Positions 40,169-49,860 are shown, numbered from the stretch's first letter. The stretch is 64,000 nucleotides of DNA from Nocardia asteroides (GCF_900637185.1 NZ_LR134352.1:4950001-5014000); one strand, 5' to 3'. A program made the numbers and translations. Notes: generated by a model not told the origin, from the letters alone.

Positions 40169-40890
40169 CGGACCTCCGTAGGTGAATGGGGATCGCGGGC
40201 GATCCCGTCGGGATGGGTGCGGTGGGCGCGTGTATCGGTGAAAGCGTCAGCGATCACCTGGGGCCGCTTGAAGATAAGAGGCCCATAGGTGCGGCGAAGT
40301 TCGGCCAGGATCGCGTTCAACGGCAAGTCGTCGTAGACGCCCCGCTCGCGGACGTACTCCATATGCTCGGCTCCGTCGGCAGAAAAGGCGTGCAGTAGTG
40401 CATCGCGATCGCCGTCGAAATCCACCGGCGGCACACCGAAACGCGCACACAACTCGGTGTTGAACGCGGGCGTCGCCTTCAACCACCGGCCGTCGATATT
40501 GAGGAGGCTGTAACCGTGATAGACGAACAGGTCTGTGCCACCCATGAGCGCTCGCAACGCGTCTGTCTGCAAGTGATTGCGGACGTCAGCGAAGCCAAGC
40601 ACCGCAGGGATCCCCGCCGCACGGCACACCGCGGTCAAGAGCACCGCCTTCGGGACGCAATAGGCGCGCCCGGACTCGAGGACGAAGCTCGCGCGATAGT
40701 GGGCAGGGTCGTCAGACACCGTGTAGGGGTCATACCAGACCCGGTCGCGAACGGCGGCGAAGAGACGCTTCGCCTTCTCTCGGCCGGTGCTCGCGTCGCC
40801 GATCACAGTGGCGGTGAACTCCCGGACTAACTCGTGCTCGATGTCGAGGAAGTCGGTCGCTCCCAAGAATGTCATCCGGTCCGTTTTCAT
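40165..40890 (-). CDS. transglutaminase-like protein
   Basis: 241 residues from the ATG at 40888-40890, which overlaps the P450 stop. The transglutaminase-like core is seen in SGRAYCVPKAVLLTAVCRAA (Cys) and LFVYHGYSLLNIDGRWLKAT (His), with Asn in TPAFN at the place of the usual Asp. Such proteins cleave or form amide bonds or only bind substrates. It is an odd member of an alkane-oxidation unit; together with the BtrH-like protein it hints at amide formation on an oxidised acyl chain. Confidence 0.82.
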   Translation of the reverse strand: MKTDRMTFLGATDFLDIEHELVREFTATVIGDASTGREKAKRLFAAVRDRVWYDPYTVSDDPAHYRASFVLESGRAYCVPKAVLLTAVCRAAGIPAVLGFADVRNHLQTDALRALMGGTDLFVYHGYSLLNIDGRWLKATPAFNTELCARFGVPPVDFDGDRDALLHAFSADGAEHMEYVRERGVYDDLPLNAILAELRRTYGPLIFKRPQVIADAFTDTRAHRTHPDGIARDPHSPTEVR

Positions 40891-42353
40891 CTGTGCTCCA
40901 GGTCTATCGGCAATCCGTCGACGGGAATTGGGAGCGAGGTGTTGTCCCACCTGGCTTCATACTGGTCAGGGACCGTCCAGGTGTAGGTTCGCAGCATGTG
41001 ATGCAGGATCGCCTTCACCTCGAGAGTGCCGAAATGCAGGCCGATGCACTTGTGCACGCCTCCTCCGAAGGGGATCCACCCGAGGCGATGATTCCGGTCC
41101 TCATGCCGCGGCTCGGTGAAGCGGTCAGGGTCAAAAGTGTCGGGATCGGTCCAGTACGATTCGTCGAAGTGGTTCACCGCCGGAGCCACGGCTACCAGTG
41201 TGTTTGCGGGGATTTGGTGTCCGGCGATTTCGACATCCTCGATGGTCTTACGCATCATGATCGGCACGGGCGCCACCAGCCGTAGCGTCTCCTTGATCAC
41301 CAGGTCGAGAGTCTTCAGCGCGTCCAGGTCGTCGATAGTTGGGCGACGTCCGCCCAGTTGGTCGGACTCGGCCCGAGCCCGTTCCTGCCAAGCTGGATGC
41401 TTGGCGAGGAAGTAGACGGCAGCGGTGCTGGTGATGGTCGAGGTGTCGTGTGCCGCCATCATCAAGAAGATCATGTGGTTGACGACGTCCTCATCGGTGA
41501 AAGCTTGACCGTCGGCCGTGCGGGCATGGCACAGCGCCGCAAAAAGGTCCTCTCCCTGGGCGCTCCGCGCCGCCGGCAGGTGGAAGGTGAAGTAGTCCTC
41601 CAGGAGCGCACGCCCACGGACTCCGGCCCGCCACCGAGTCCCCGGCAGCGGGAAACGGATGATCGAGCTGGCCGCACGCACGGCCGCCACGAAGGCGTCG
41701 TTGATGGCGTCAGTGTCCTCACTGCCACCCCGATCCGCCATGAAGACCTTCGTCGCTACGTCAAGGGTCAGGCCCTTCAGCAGTGGATAGATGCGTGTGG
41801 ACTGGCCCGCTGGCCACGCGGGAATACCGGTCTCGAGCGGCGGCCCGAGCTGGTCCACATAGGCGGTCAGGCGGTCGCGGGTGAACGCCTCCTGCATGAT
41901 TCGTCGATGCATCCTGTGCTCGTCGAAGCTCATCAGCATCAGACCCCGGTGAAAAAAGGCGTCGATGAGATACGCCCACCCGTCCTGTGAGAACGATTTC
42001 GCCTTGACGGTCAGCGCCTCCTGTATGGCATCTGGACCGGCCACCATCACAATCTTGGTGCCGAAGGCGCCCATCCATGAGACGGGCCCGAATCGCTGGT
42101 ACCTGGCCCGGGTGAAGCTGGATCCGAAACGGATGTAGTCCAGGGTGTGACCGAGCACAGGCAGACCAGCGGTCCCTCGGATCGGCTTGAGGCCCGACCC
42201 TGCGGGGGGCATTGCCAGCTCACGGACAGGCCACTGATCACTGGCCCGCAGGAGGGCCGCATCGACCCGGCTCGGCAGTGGCGCCAGGAGGACTGACGAG
42301 AGTCGCTCCCGACTCTTCGCCAGCGGCAGATGGATGGCGTACGTCACTGACAT
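40887..42353 (-). CDS. cytochrome P450
   Basis: 488 residues. I-helix MAAHDTSTITS, K-helix ExxR (KETLRL), and heme loop FGGGVHKCIGLHFG. The N-terminus lacks a TM anchor, as in bacterial soluble P450s. The order and spacing of motifs differ from the CYP153 next door. It probably uses the ferredoxin/reductase encoded upstream and may hydroxylate a second position. I do not assign a subfamily. Confidence 0.9.
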   Translation of the reverse strand: MSVTYAIHLPLAKSRERLSSVLLAPLPSRVDAALLRASDQWPVRELAMPPAGSGLKPIRGTAGLPVLGHTLDYIRFGSSFTRARYQRFGPVSWMGAFGTKIVMVAGPDAIQEALTVKAKSFSQDGWAYLIDAFFHRGLMLMSFDEHRMHRRIMQEAFTRDRLTAYVDQLGPPLETGIPAWPAGQSTRIYPLLKGLTLDVATKVFMADRGGSEDTDAINDAFVAAVRAASSIIRFPLPGTRWRAGVRGRALLEDYFTFHLPAARSAQGEDLFAALCHARTADGQAFTDEDVVNHMIFLMMAAHDTSTITSTAAVYFLAKHPAWQERARAESDQLGGRRPTIDDLDALKTLDLVIKETLRLVAPVPIMMRKTIEDVEIAGHQIPANTLVAVAPAVNHFDESYWTDPDTFDPDRFTEPRHEDRNHRLGWIPFGGGVHKCIGLHFGTLEVKAILHHMLRTYTWTVPDQYEARWDNTSLPIPVDGLPIDLEHR

Positions 42354-42411
42354 TCCTTTCTGAATGCTGTTCGCACGCAGTCGTCGTGCGAGTCGCCCGA
42401 GAGTCGGTCAC

Positions 42412-43614
42412 TCAGGGCGAGCCAGCGAGCACCAGTTCTGCCCGGCTTATGCGAAGCTGCTGGGTGATGGCCCGCTTGCTGAAGATGAAGTCACGGGGGC
42501 GATTGATGCAGTCGGCGGCAATCAGCTCGCCAGCACGGAGGTAGAAGCATGTGAATTCGCGGCCCCGGGTAGGATCTCCGCTGAGTACGACTTCGTCGTA
42601 GCCGGTGTTCAGACCGGCGATCTGGAGCTTGAGATCGTATTGATCCGACCAGAACCATGGAAGCGCAGCTATGTTCTTTGACTTCCCGCAGATGGTCGCG
42701 GCAGCGACCTTGGCCTGCTCGCCCGCGCTGGGTACAGATTCCAGGCGTATGCGACGGCCGTAACGGGCCATGTCGTGACTGGCGCAGTCCCCAGCGGCCA
42801 TGATGTTGTGGTCGCTGGTCCGACTCTGGCCGTCGATCACGATCCCGTTGTCGACCAGCAGACCCGCGCCGGCGGCGAGTTCGGTATTCGGCTCCACGCC
42901 GATGCCGACAATGACGAGGTCGGCAGGAATTGATTCGCCGCTGGACAGGAATACCTCTCGGATCCTGACGTCTCCGGATAGGGCCTCGACTAGCGCGCCT
43001 GTTCGGATGTTCACGCCCTCCTGTCGGTGAATTCGGTCGAAGAACGCGGATACCTCGGGGGCGGTGACCCGTTCGAGGACGCGTTCGGTAGCCTCGAGCA
43101 CAGTGACCTGCAGACCCAGCGCACGCAGCGAGGCGGCCGTCTCCAGTCCGATATATCCGCCGCCGATGATCACGACCCGGCGCCCCGGGCTGCTTTCCTC
43201 TCGGATCATCTCGACGTCCGCCGCGGAGCGTAGGTAATAGACCCCGGCCAGGTCGACACCGGGCACGGGGAGTCGACGGGGGCGAGCGCCCGTGCACAGT
43301 GCGAGATTGTCGTAGGGCACTTCGTCGCCGGTGCTCAGTGAGAGCAGGCCAGCCGAACGGTCGATCGCCTCCACCGTTGCATCCACGAGTTGGATTTCCT
43401 GCTTGTTATAGAACTCGGCGCTGCGAATCGCGAGCTCGTCGAGGGTTTGCTTCCCTGCCAGGTATGCCTTCGACAGCGGAGGGCGGTGGTATGGTAATAC
43501 CGCCTCTTCTCCAATGATGGTGATCTCGTCGGTCCATCCTTCTTGGCGCAGACTGCTGGCGAGTTGGACCCCGGCGTGGCTGCCCCCGACGATGACGGCC
43601 CGCCGCGTGGTCAT
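42412..43614 (-). CDS. NAD(P)H:ferredoxin reductase (rubredoxin/ferredoxin reductase type)
   Basis: 400 residues from the ATG at 43612-43614, overlapping the CYP153 stop. FAD motif GGSHAGVQLA near residue 10, NADH motif GGGYIGLETA near 151 and the second FAD motif AAGDCASHD near 280. It passes electrons to the small ferredoxin of this operon. Longer readings upstream only extend antisense through the P450. Confidence 0.92.
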   Translation of the reverse strand: MTTRRAVIVGGSHAGVQLASSLRQEGWTDEITIIGEEAVLPYHRPPLSKAYLAGKQTLDELAIRSAEFYNKQEIQLVDATVEAIDRSAGLLSLSTGDEVPYDNLALCTGARPRRLPVPGVDLAGVYYLRSAADVEMIREESSPGRRVVIIGGGYIGLETAASLRALGLQVTVLEATERVLERVTAPEVSAFFDRIHRQEGVNIRTGALVEALSGDVRIREVFLSSGESIPADLVIVGIGVEPNTELAAGAGLLVDNGIVIDGQSRTSDHNIMAAGDCASHDMARYGRRIRLESVPSAGEQAKVAAATICGKSKNIAALPWFWSDQYDLKLQIAGLNTGYDEVVLSGDPTRGREFTCFYLRAGELIAADCINRPRDFIFSKRAITQQLRISRAELVLAGSP

Positions 43615-44999
43615 ATGCTGGTTTTCGGGGTGAGACGGACCATCATCTTGCTGATGCCCCGCACAAAGTTGGACTGCACGTACTCGGGCTCCTCGACAAC
43701 CTCGATATTTTCGAAGCGAGGAAGTAGCTCCTCCCAGAGGATCCGCAGCTGCAGCTCGGCGAGCCGGTTGCCCATACAGCGGTGAACACCGAAGCCGAAG
43801 GCTATGTGGTTGCGGGCGTTTGACCGGTCGATGATGAAATCGTCGGAGCGTTCGAATACTCGCTCGTCGCGGTTTCCCGAGGCGTACCACATCACTACCT
43901 TGTCGCCCTTGCGGATGAACTGCCCGTTAAGAACGGTGTCAGCTCTGGCGACACGGCGCATGTAGGCAAGCGGAGTTTGCCATCGGATGATCTCCGAGCA
44001 CATGTTGGGGATCAGGTCGGGGTTCGCTTTCAGCTTCGCGAACTGTTCAGGGAAGCGGTTGAGCGCAAGAACGCCGCCGCTCATCGAGTTCCGGGTCGTG
44101 TCGTTCCCTCCGACGATCAGCAATACGAGGTTGCCCAAGAACTCCATCGGGCGGTCGATCAGGTCCTTGGTATTTTCATTGCTTTGCAACATCGTGATCA
44201 GATCGAATCCGGGCTGCTCCCCAGCGGCTGTCCGGGCCGCTTTGTCGTGCCAGAGAGCGCTGAGACCTCTCGCCATGTCGCGCATGCCGGGGAACACCTC
44301 ATCGTTGTCCGATGGCCCACCGTTGGCCTGCTCCAGCGAGGTTGCGAGGTCCGACCAGTAGACGAGCTTGTGACGTTGCTCGTACGGGAAATCCAGCAGG
44401 GTCGCAAGCATCCGCGCGGTCAGTTCGATCGAGACGTTCTGCACCCAGTCGAACGGCTTATCTACGGGTAGATCGTCGAGCACCTCTTGGACGCGCGATC
44501 GAATCAGGCCCTCCATCTCGCGCAGGTTCTTCGGCGCGACCACGCCTTGAACAGCGGCCCGCTGTGCGTCGTGTCGTGGCGGGTCCATCGCGATGAACAT
44601 CTCGATATCGAGGAAACGGGGCGGAGCCCCGATAACGATGAACGGCTCAGCGGAGAAGAGTTCGTGGTTCTTGTCGACGGCCACGATGTCAGCATGCCGC
44701 GTGACGGACCAGAACGGACCGAACGGACTGTCTGGCTGATAGTGGACTGGGGCCTCGTTTCGCAGGCGCGCGAAGTAGGACTGCCAGCGTCCCTGGCGGT
44801 ACAGGAAAGGGTTGCTGAGGTCGATGTCGGCGAGCGCGACTTCTTCGACTGGCGGGATGGGCCTCTCGACGAAGAGCTTCTCCCCGTTCGTTCCGGTCAT
44901 CCATCGGCGAGTCTTGTCATATAGGTGTGCACCCTGGATCTGTAGATCCATCGGGATGGTCGACTGAACCTTGGCGGTGATTGCTCCGGGAATCTTCAT
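43611..44999 (-). CDS. CYP153-family alkane terminal hydroxylase
   Basis: 462 residues from the ATG at 44997-44999, just after the ferredoxin stop. The sequence closely follows CYP153: MFIAMDPPRHDAQRAAVQGV, then LTARMLATLLDFPYEQR, I-helix NLVLLIVGGNDTTRNSMSGG, SEIIRWQTPLAYMRRVA, and heme loop FGFGVHRCMGNRLAE. CYP153 enzymes hydroxylate the terminal carbon of medium-chain alkanes and related chains. Gene order ferredoxin-CYP153-reductase beside a divergent AraC gene is the known layout for this family. Confidence 0.93.
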   Translation of the reverse strand: MKIPGAITAKVQSTIPMDLQIQGAHLYDKTRRWMTGTNGEKLFVERPIPPVEEVALADIDLSNPFLYRQGRWQSYFARLRNEAPVHYQPDSPFGPFWSVTRHADIVAVDKNHELFSAEPFIVIGAPPRFLDIEMFIAMDPPRHDAQRAAVQGVVAPKNLREMEGLIRSRVQEVLDDLPVDKPFDWVQNVSIELTARMLATLLDFPYEQRHKLVYWSDLATSLEQANGGPSDNDEVFPGMRDMARGLSALWHDKAARTAAGEQPGFDLITMLQSNENTKDLIDRPMEFLGNLVLLIVGGNDTTRNSMSGGVLALNRFPEQFAKLKANPDLIPNMCSEIIRWQTPLAYMRRVARADTVLNGQFIRKGDKVVMWYASGNRDERVFERSDDFIIDRSNARNHIAFGFGVHRCMGNRLAELQLRILWEELLPRFENIEVVEEPEYVQSNFVRGISKMMVRLTPKTSI

Positions 45000-45022
45000 C
45001 GCGTCGTATCCGTTTCTCGCCG

Positions 45023-45343
45023 TTACATCTGGAACTCGGGTAGGTGGACGATCAAGCCATCCCAAGCCGTCGATGCCATCATCTGGCACGACAGCCGGGA
45101 GGTCGGCTGGCGCTCGGGGTTCATCGCGAGCATCTCCTCCTCATCGGCGCCGGAACGCCCGACCTGCTCGATCCACTGCGGATCGACAACCACATGGCAG
45201 GTGCCGCAGGCAGCTTCGCCTCCGCAGTCCCCGTCGACGCCGGGCACAGCGTTGTTGGTCGCGACCTGCATCAGCGACTGGTCTTCCTCGATCGGCGCCT
45301 CGTGCTTCTCGCCGTCGTGGGAGACAAAGGTGACAACTGCCAT
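45023..45343 (-). CDS. 2Fe-2S ferredoxin
   Basis: 106 residues from the ATG at 45341-45343, with GAGGAG seven bases upstream. The adrenodoxin/putidaredoxin-type cluster motif is CGGEAACGTC with the last Cys in RLSCQM (C-x5-C-x2-C...C). Electron donor to the CYP153 encoded 24 bases further on. First gene of the operon. Confidence 0.93.
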   Translation of the reverse strand: MAVVTFVSHDGEKHEAPIEEDQSLMQVATNNAVPGVDGDCGGEAACGTCHVVVDPQWIEQVGRSGADEEEMLAMNPERQPTSRLSCQMMASTAWDGLIVHLPEFQM

Positions 45344-45458
45344 AGCCAACTCCTCGATGCGTTGTCCTCAATGTGACTTGGTCCAAGTGTTGTCGAACAC
45401 GGGTTCGGAGGCTATGTTCGGCAGAGTCAGAAGTTTGTGAATTCGGCTCAGAGAGACC
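45344..45458. promoter_or_regulatory. divergent promoter region of ferredoxin-CYP153 operon and araC
   Basis: 115 bases with two palindromes: ACTTGG-T-CCAAGT (45376-45388) and CGAAC-4-GTTCG (45394-45407). The spacing suits an AraC-type activator that controls both directions. Confidence 0.6.
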
Positions 45459-46463
45459 ATGGTGAACCTCAACGACGAGGGCGTGCCTCCGCTCATGTTC
45501 GTGCAACTGCTCGAGAGCCAAGCGCTCGACCCGGACGCCGCCGCTCGGCTTCGCGACATCATGGCTCGCGAAGGAATTGACGAGACGACGTTGATCCAAC
45601 GCAATATCCAGGCCCCGATACGGTGGTTTCGCGAGGTCTACCCTGCACTCGATGTCGACCAGGCAACTTCGCTCGGCTTCGCGTTCGCCGAACAAGCTCA
45701 GTTGACGTCCTTCGGCCCATTGAGTTTTCCGCTGGTCAGCGCAGGCTCGGTAGCTGAGATCGTGGAGCTGCTCACCTATCTGCCTTTGATCTCGACGGCT
45801 CTCAGTCCGCAGTTCCACCCAAGTGACGAGGGACTCACCGTCGGGCTCGCCGCGCACACAGGCGATTCGGCGCTGAACTGCCTGGTCGTCGCGTATAGCG
45901 GGTCGGCACTCCTGCGCCTGCTCGACATGCTGGCCGGCGATATGCCGACCGTGACACTCCATCTGAGCTGGTCAGCGCCGAACTTTCTAGCCGATAATGA
46001 GGATGCCCTAGCTGGGCGGTTGTTCTTCGACGCTCCGACGTCATTCCTTAGTGTCCCGGCAGACACTCTCAACGAGGTATGCAGGTTCTCCGATCCGGTC
46101 GCCTATCGACTTGCCATCGTGGATCTGCAACGAACCCTCGACCAGCGAAGTAAAACCATGTCTTTCTCGGAGAAGGTACGACGGCTGCTGGAGGAAGATC
46201 CTGGAAAGCGGAGTAAAGACTGGGTCGCACACGAGCTGTCGATATCGACTAGCACACTCAAGCGGCGCCTATCCGAGGAGGGGACCACCTTTCGCGAGTT
46301 GCGCGAATCATTTCTGCGTGACCGTGCGATGCTGCGGCTACTCGACCGATCGATGTCGGTGAGTGAGATAGCTGCCGATCTCGGATATAGCGACCTCGCG
46401 AACTTCTCGCACGCCTTCAAGCGATGGACCGGTCGCTCTCCCAGCGAATTTCGACACGAATAG
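45459..46463 (+). CDS. AraC-family transcriptional activator
   Basis: 334 residues. The N-terminal domain is of the AraC 'arabinose-binding-like' type (YPALDVDQATSLGFAFAEQA; FGPLSFPLVSAGSVAEIVEL). Two HTHs end the protein: VAHELSISTSTLKRRLSEEG and VSEIAADLGYSDLANFSHAF, with the closing RWTGRSPSEFR. Divergent from the CYP153 operon, so it is the likely substrate-responsive activator. Confidence 0.92.
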   Translation: MVNLNDEGVPPLMFVQLLESQALDPDAAARLRDIMAREGIDETTLIQRNIQAPIRWFREVYPALDVDQATSLGFAFAEQAQLTSFGPLSFPLVSAGSVAEIVELLTYLPLISTALSPQFHPSDEGLTVGLAAHTGDSALNCLVVAYSGSALLRLLDMLAGDMPTVTLHLSWSAPNFLADNEDALAGRLFFDAPTSFLSVPADTLNEVCRFSDPVAYRLAIVDLQRTLDQRSKTMSFSEKVRRLLEEDPGKRSKDWVAHELSISTSTLKRRLSEEGTTFRELRESFLRDRAMLRLLDRSMSVSEIAADLGYSDLANFSHAFKRWTGRSPSEFRHE

Positions 46464-46966
46464 CACCACCCGTCCCGTCGCTGGTGGATGGAGTCTGCGC
46501 GATCTGGTGCAGATCGGTTGGGGCTGGCCCCAGGCAGGAACCCGCTGCGGCATATGACAAAAAAACCTCGCGACTTTGCCGAAACCGTGCAGAACTTTGC
46601 CGAACTCGTTGCTGCAGCCAACGGCTATCAGCGGCGTAGCTAACACCTAACACGGCGAGTAGTGAGTCGGCACCGGTCTGAATGATCTCAGCGCGTTGCC
46701 ACCAGGATCCTGCCGGTGACGGCTGGGCATGAGATGGACGGAGTCGAGTCTCTCAATCGTGAAGCGCATCAACTCGGTTAGCCAGCCCTAACTGAGCCAG
46801 TTACATTGCGATGCAGGACTGCAGCACGAATCGATCGTGCCCCGCATCCAGGGCCGGAGTTGACGAGAAGGCGACGATCGGTGCCGAACCGACAGTCTTA
46901 CCCGCTAGGTGGAGGGGATCGCCGGTGAGCTGGGTACTTGATCTTGTCGGCCTGCTTCGAAGCGGC
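46464..46966. other. intergenic between convergent araC and tetR, nothing recognised
   Basis: About 500 bases. No frame has a domain or start signal and no clear terminator was seen. Confidence 0.4.
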
Positions 46967-47665
46967 TCACCCGTTATCCACGGGCGGGTATTCGGTCACT
47001 GGCACTGATCGACGGTCGGTCCCGTTTCCGACCGCGACCCTTGGGCGGGTAGCGAGAAAGTTGTCGACCAGTTGGGCGCAGTCGTCATGATCGATGGTGC
47101 GTAGTCCGGTGAGGCGCGCGAACACGATCGGGCCGAGGAGTTCGATGATGGCGAAGGTGGTGTCGAACTCGCCGAGCATCGCCCGCGCGTCGGGGCCGGT
47201 GAGGATCCGGTCGAACGGTTGGCGATATTGCTCGATGACGCGGGCACGCAGCGAGGTGACCGCTGCCGGGTCGGTGTGGTCGTCACCGATCGTTCCCATA
47301 GCCAGCCAGGCCAGCGTGGTCATCTGCACTGGGGCTTGTTCTACGAGGTCCGCCTGAGTAGTGAGTAGCGCGATGAGTTGATCGCGCACGGGCCCGTCGC
47401 CGGTCGGTGTGTCGACATGGGGAAGCAACCGTTCGAAAGTTGCCGCGAGCAGTTGGGTGGTGCTTCCGAAGTGTCGATAGAGAGTGGCGCGCGCGACCTT
47501 CGACACGCGGGTGACGGCATCGACTGTGACCGCTTCGACCCCGCCGGTGGACAGCAGATGACTGGCCGCGTCGAGCAACCGGTTGCGGGACCGCGCCAGC
47601 CGAGGATCGACCTGCTCGTCGGCTACGGTGCGCGGATCGGCCGCGGCAGAGTCCGGCTCTGTCAT
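46967..47665 (-). CDS. TetR/AcrR family transcriptional regulator
   Basis: 232 residues. HTH: RNRLLDAASHLLSTGGVEAV, then VTRVSKVARATLYRHFGSTT at about residues 26-66. The C-terminal domain is of the multidrug-regulator type. Divergent from the MFS gene, with a perfect palindrome in between, so it should repress that pump. Confidence 0.9.
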   Translation of the reverse strand: MTEPDSAAADPRTVADEQVDPRLARSRNRLLDAASHLLSTGGVEAVTVDAVTRVSKVARATLYRHFGSTTQLLAATFERLLPHVDTPTGDGPVRDQLIALLTTQADLVEQAPVQMTTLAWLAMGTIGDDHTDPAAVTSLRARVIEQYRQPFDRILTGPDARAMLGEFDTTFAIIELLGPIVFARLTGLRTIDHDDCAQLVDNFLATRPRVAVGNGTDRRSVPVTEYPPVDNG

Positions 47666-47745
47666 GGCCGCCCTTTCCTCGATTCGTATCGCTCAATTTG
47701 ATCGTGCGTGGACGTCATCTCGCTCGCCGACCCACTATGATACTA

Positions 47746-47766
47746 ATAGTCTCACACAGAGACTAT
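47746..47766. promoter_or_regulatory. perfect 8-5-8 palindrome, TetR operator; -10-like box beside it
   Basis: ATAGTCTC-ACACA-GAGACTAT lies between the divergent tetR and MFS genes, 28 bases before the MFS start. TATGAT at 47736-47741, just upstream, is a plausible -10 box that the repressor would cover. Confidence 0.7.
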
Positions 47767-47793
47767 CGATCTACAACGGCGGGAGGTGCAGCG

Positions 47794-49392
47794 GTGAACA
47801 CTTCCCGGACGGGCGCTGTCGAGATCGCCCGGTGGACCAGGGCCCAATACTGGGTGCTGGCAGTATCGTGCCTGGGGGTGGCGCTGGTCGTCGCGGCCAT
47901 GGCGGCGTTGTACTCGGCGTTGCCTCAGATTGCAGTCGCGACCGGGGCGACCCAAGCCCAGCTCACCTGGATCGTTGACGGCTACACACTGGTGCTGGCG
48001 TGTCTGGTGTTGCCCGCCGGAGCCATCGGTGACCGCTATGGGCGCCGCGCGGTGCTGGTGGCGGGACTGGCGGTGTTCGCGGCCGCCTCGGCGTTGCCGC
48101 TGGTGCTGACCGACCCGGTGTGGCTCATCGCGGCACGCGCACTCGCCGGTGCTGGCGCAGCGTTAGTGATGCCATCGACCCTGTCGATTCTGACCGCAGG
48201 CTTCGCTCTAGCTCATCGCGGCCGAGCGGTGGGGGTATGGGCGGGCGTCGCCGGATCCGGAGCTGTTCTGGGGATTCTCGGTGCCGGGATGTTGCTTGAG
48301 CGGTGGTCGTGGCAATCGGTATTTGTCGGGCTGACCGTGGCGGGGATTGTGCTGGCCGGGTTGGCTTGCACGATCGCGGAGTCTCGCCAACCCGAGCATC
48401 CGCCGGTGGACGGAATTGGCGCGGCGACGGTGGCTGTCGCGATCGCGGCGATCGTGTTCGCCGCGATCGAGGTTCCCGCACGCGGCTGGGCCGACCCGCT
48501 CGTCGCTGTCACCGCCGGTGTCGGAGTCGTGGCGGCGGTGGCGTTCGTGGCCGTGGAGCTACGGATCTCGGCACCACTGTTAAACGTGCGGTTGTTCGGA
48601 CGCCGAGGCTTCGGTGCTGGCTCCCTGTCCGTGACCATTCAGTTCCTGGTCACCTTTGGGGTGTTTCTACTGTTGGTCCAGTACCTACAGCTGATTCTCG
48701 GATACGGTCCGCTGGCGTCGGCCCTGGCGCTGGCGCCGATGGTGGCGCCGCTGGCCATGATTTCCGTAATCGCGCCTTGGCTCTCGAGCATGGTGGGATT
48801 GCGGGTGATGACCGTGACTGGCCTCCTCACCATCGCTGCCGGGCTGGTGCTGGTGAGCCGGTTGGACCTCGCCGCGAACTACCTCGACCTACTGTGGCCG
48901 CTGCTGATCATGAGCGCGGGCCTGGGATTGTGTACCGCCCCGGCGACTTACGCCATCGTCGCCGACACCCCCGAGGCCAAACACGGAGTCGCCGCGGCGG
49001 TGAATGATGCCGCCCGCGAGATCGGCGCCGCGATCGGGATCGCCGTGGCCGGCAGCGTGCTGGCCGCTGGCTATACTCAGCGTATCCAGCCCGCCCTACC
49101 CCGCCTGCCCGAGTCCGCTCGCGAACCAGTTGCCGATTCCCTGGCCGCCGCCCTGCAGGTCGCCGAAAAGGGCGGACCAGCGGCCCAGCCGCTAGCCGAG
49201 TACGCCAAGGCAGCGTTCGTGCACGGCAGCGGCGAGGCCGCGCTGGTGTTGGCTGCTATTACCGCCGCAGGCGCGATCGTGCTGGCTGTGCTTGCACCCG
49301 GGCCCACCACTCGCCGATGCCGCGCACAACCCTCGTGCACGATGGCTCCTGCCTCTCGCACGTCCCCTACCCGCGAAGGACGCCCGGCATGA
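47794..49392 (+). CDS. DHA2-type MFS drug/metabolite exporter
   Basis: 532 residues from the GTG at 47794, eight bases after GGGAGG. About 14 TM helices, motif A AGAIGDRYGRRAV, and GVAGSGAVLGILGAG. Nearly every conserved block is shared with the MFS protein at 29.6-31.2 kb (for example YTLVLACLVLP, FLVTFGV, LLIMSAGLG, REIGAA). The stop overlaps the start of the stress-protein gene (ATGA). Under TetR control by the palindrome at 47746. Confidence 0.92.
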   Translation: MNTSRTGAVEIARWTRAQYWVLAVSCLGVALVVAAMAALYSALPQIAVATGATQAQLTWIVDGYTLVLACLVLPAGAIGDRYGRRAVLVAGLAVFAAASALPLVLTDPVWLIAARALAGAGAALVMPSTLSILTAGFALAHRGRAVGVWAGVAGSGAVLGILGAGMLLERWSWQSVFVGLTVAGIVLAGLACTIAESRQPEHPPVDGIGAATVAVAIAAIVFAAIEVPARGWADPLVAVTAGVGVVAAVAFVAVELRISAPLLNVRLFGRRGFGAGSLSVTIQFLVTFGVFLLLVQYLQLILGYGPLASALALAPMVAPLAMISVIAPWLSSMVGLRVMTVTGLLTIAAGLVLVSRLDLAANYLDLLWPLLIMSAGLGLCTAPATYAIVADTPEAKHGVAAAVNDAAREIGAAIGIAVAGSVLAAGYTQRIQPALPRLPESAREPVADSLAAALQVAEKGGPAAQPLAEYAKAAFVHGSGEAALVLAAITAAGAIVLAVLAPGPTTRRCRAQPSCTMAPASRTSPTREGRPA

Positions 49393-49838
49393 CGGCCTAT
49401 CGCACGATCCTTGTGGATACCGATGGATCCGATCGCTCCTACCGCGTGGTCGACCGCGCCGCCGAATTGGCCCACGCCACCCACGCCCGACTGGTTATCG
49501 TCGGCGTCCGCCACCACATCGACGAACGCACACTCGGAGTTGACCTCGACCGGCTGGGACCCGAGGCCTACCGGCTGCGCGGCACCAACCCGGTCGAAGC
49601 GATATTGCGCACGGCCTGCCAGCACGCCCTAGCGCACGGCGCCATCGACATCGACACCCGCATCTTGTCCGAACCCACTTTGCGTGCCCTATTGCGCCTT
49701 GCCGCCACTGCGGCGCCGGACCTCATCATCACCGCCGACTTGTGCCGGTCGACTCCGCTGGCCCGGCTGCTGTCCGATACACCGACCGAGCTCGCACGCA
49801 GAGCCCACTGCGACATCCTTATCGCCACCACCCAGTGA
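49389..49838 (+). CDS. universal stress protein family
   Basis: 149 residues, single UspA domain: YRTILVDTDGSDRSYRVVDR at the start, ARLVIVGVRH, and a C-terminal DTPTELARRAHCDILIATT. The glycine-rich ATP motif G-x2-G-x9-G-S is lost (ADLCRSTPLARLLSDT), so this member may not bind ATP. Coupled by four bases to the MFS gene. Confidence 0.85.
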   Translation: MTAYRTILVDTDGSDRSYRVVDRAAELAHATHARLVIVGVRHHIDERTLGVDLDRLGPEAYRLRGTNPVEAILRTACQHALAHGAIDIDTRILSEPTLRALLRLAATAAPDLIITADLCRSTPLARLLSDTPTELARRAHCDILIATTQ

Positions 49839-49860
49839 CACACATATGCAGAAAGCACCC

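Noticed and set aside
40887..42353. Naming the second P450 CYP136 or CYP51-like
   Set aside because: General P450 motifs only; subfamily needs alignment.
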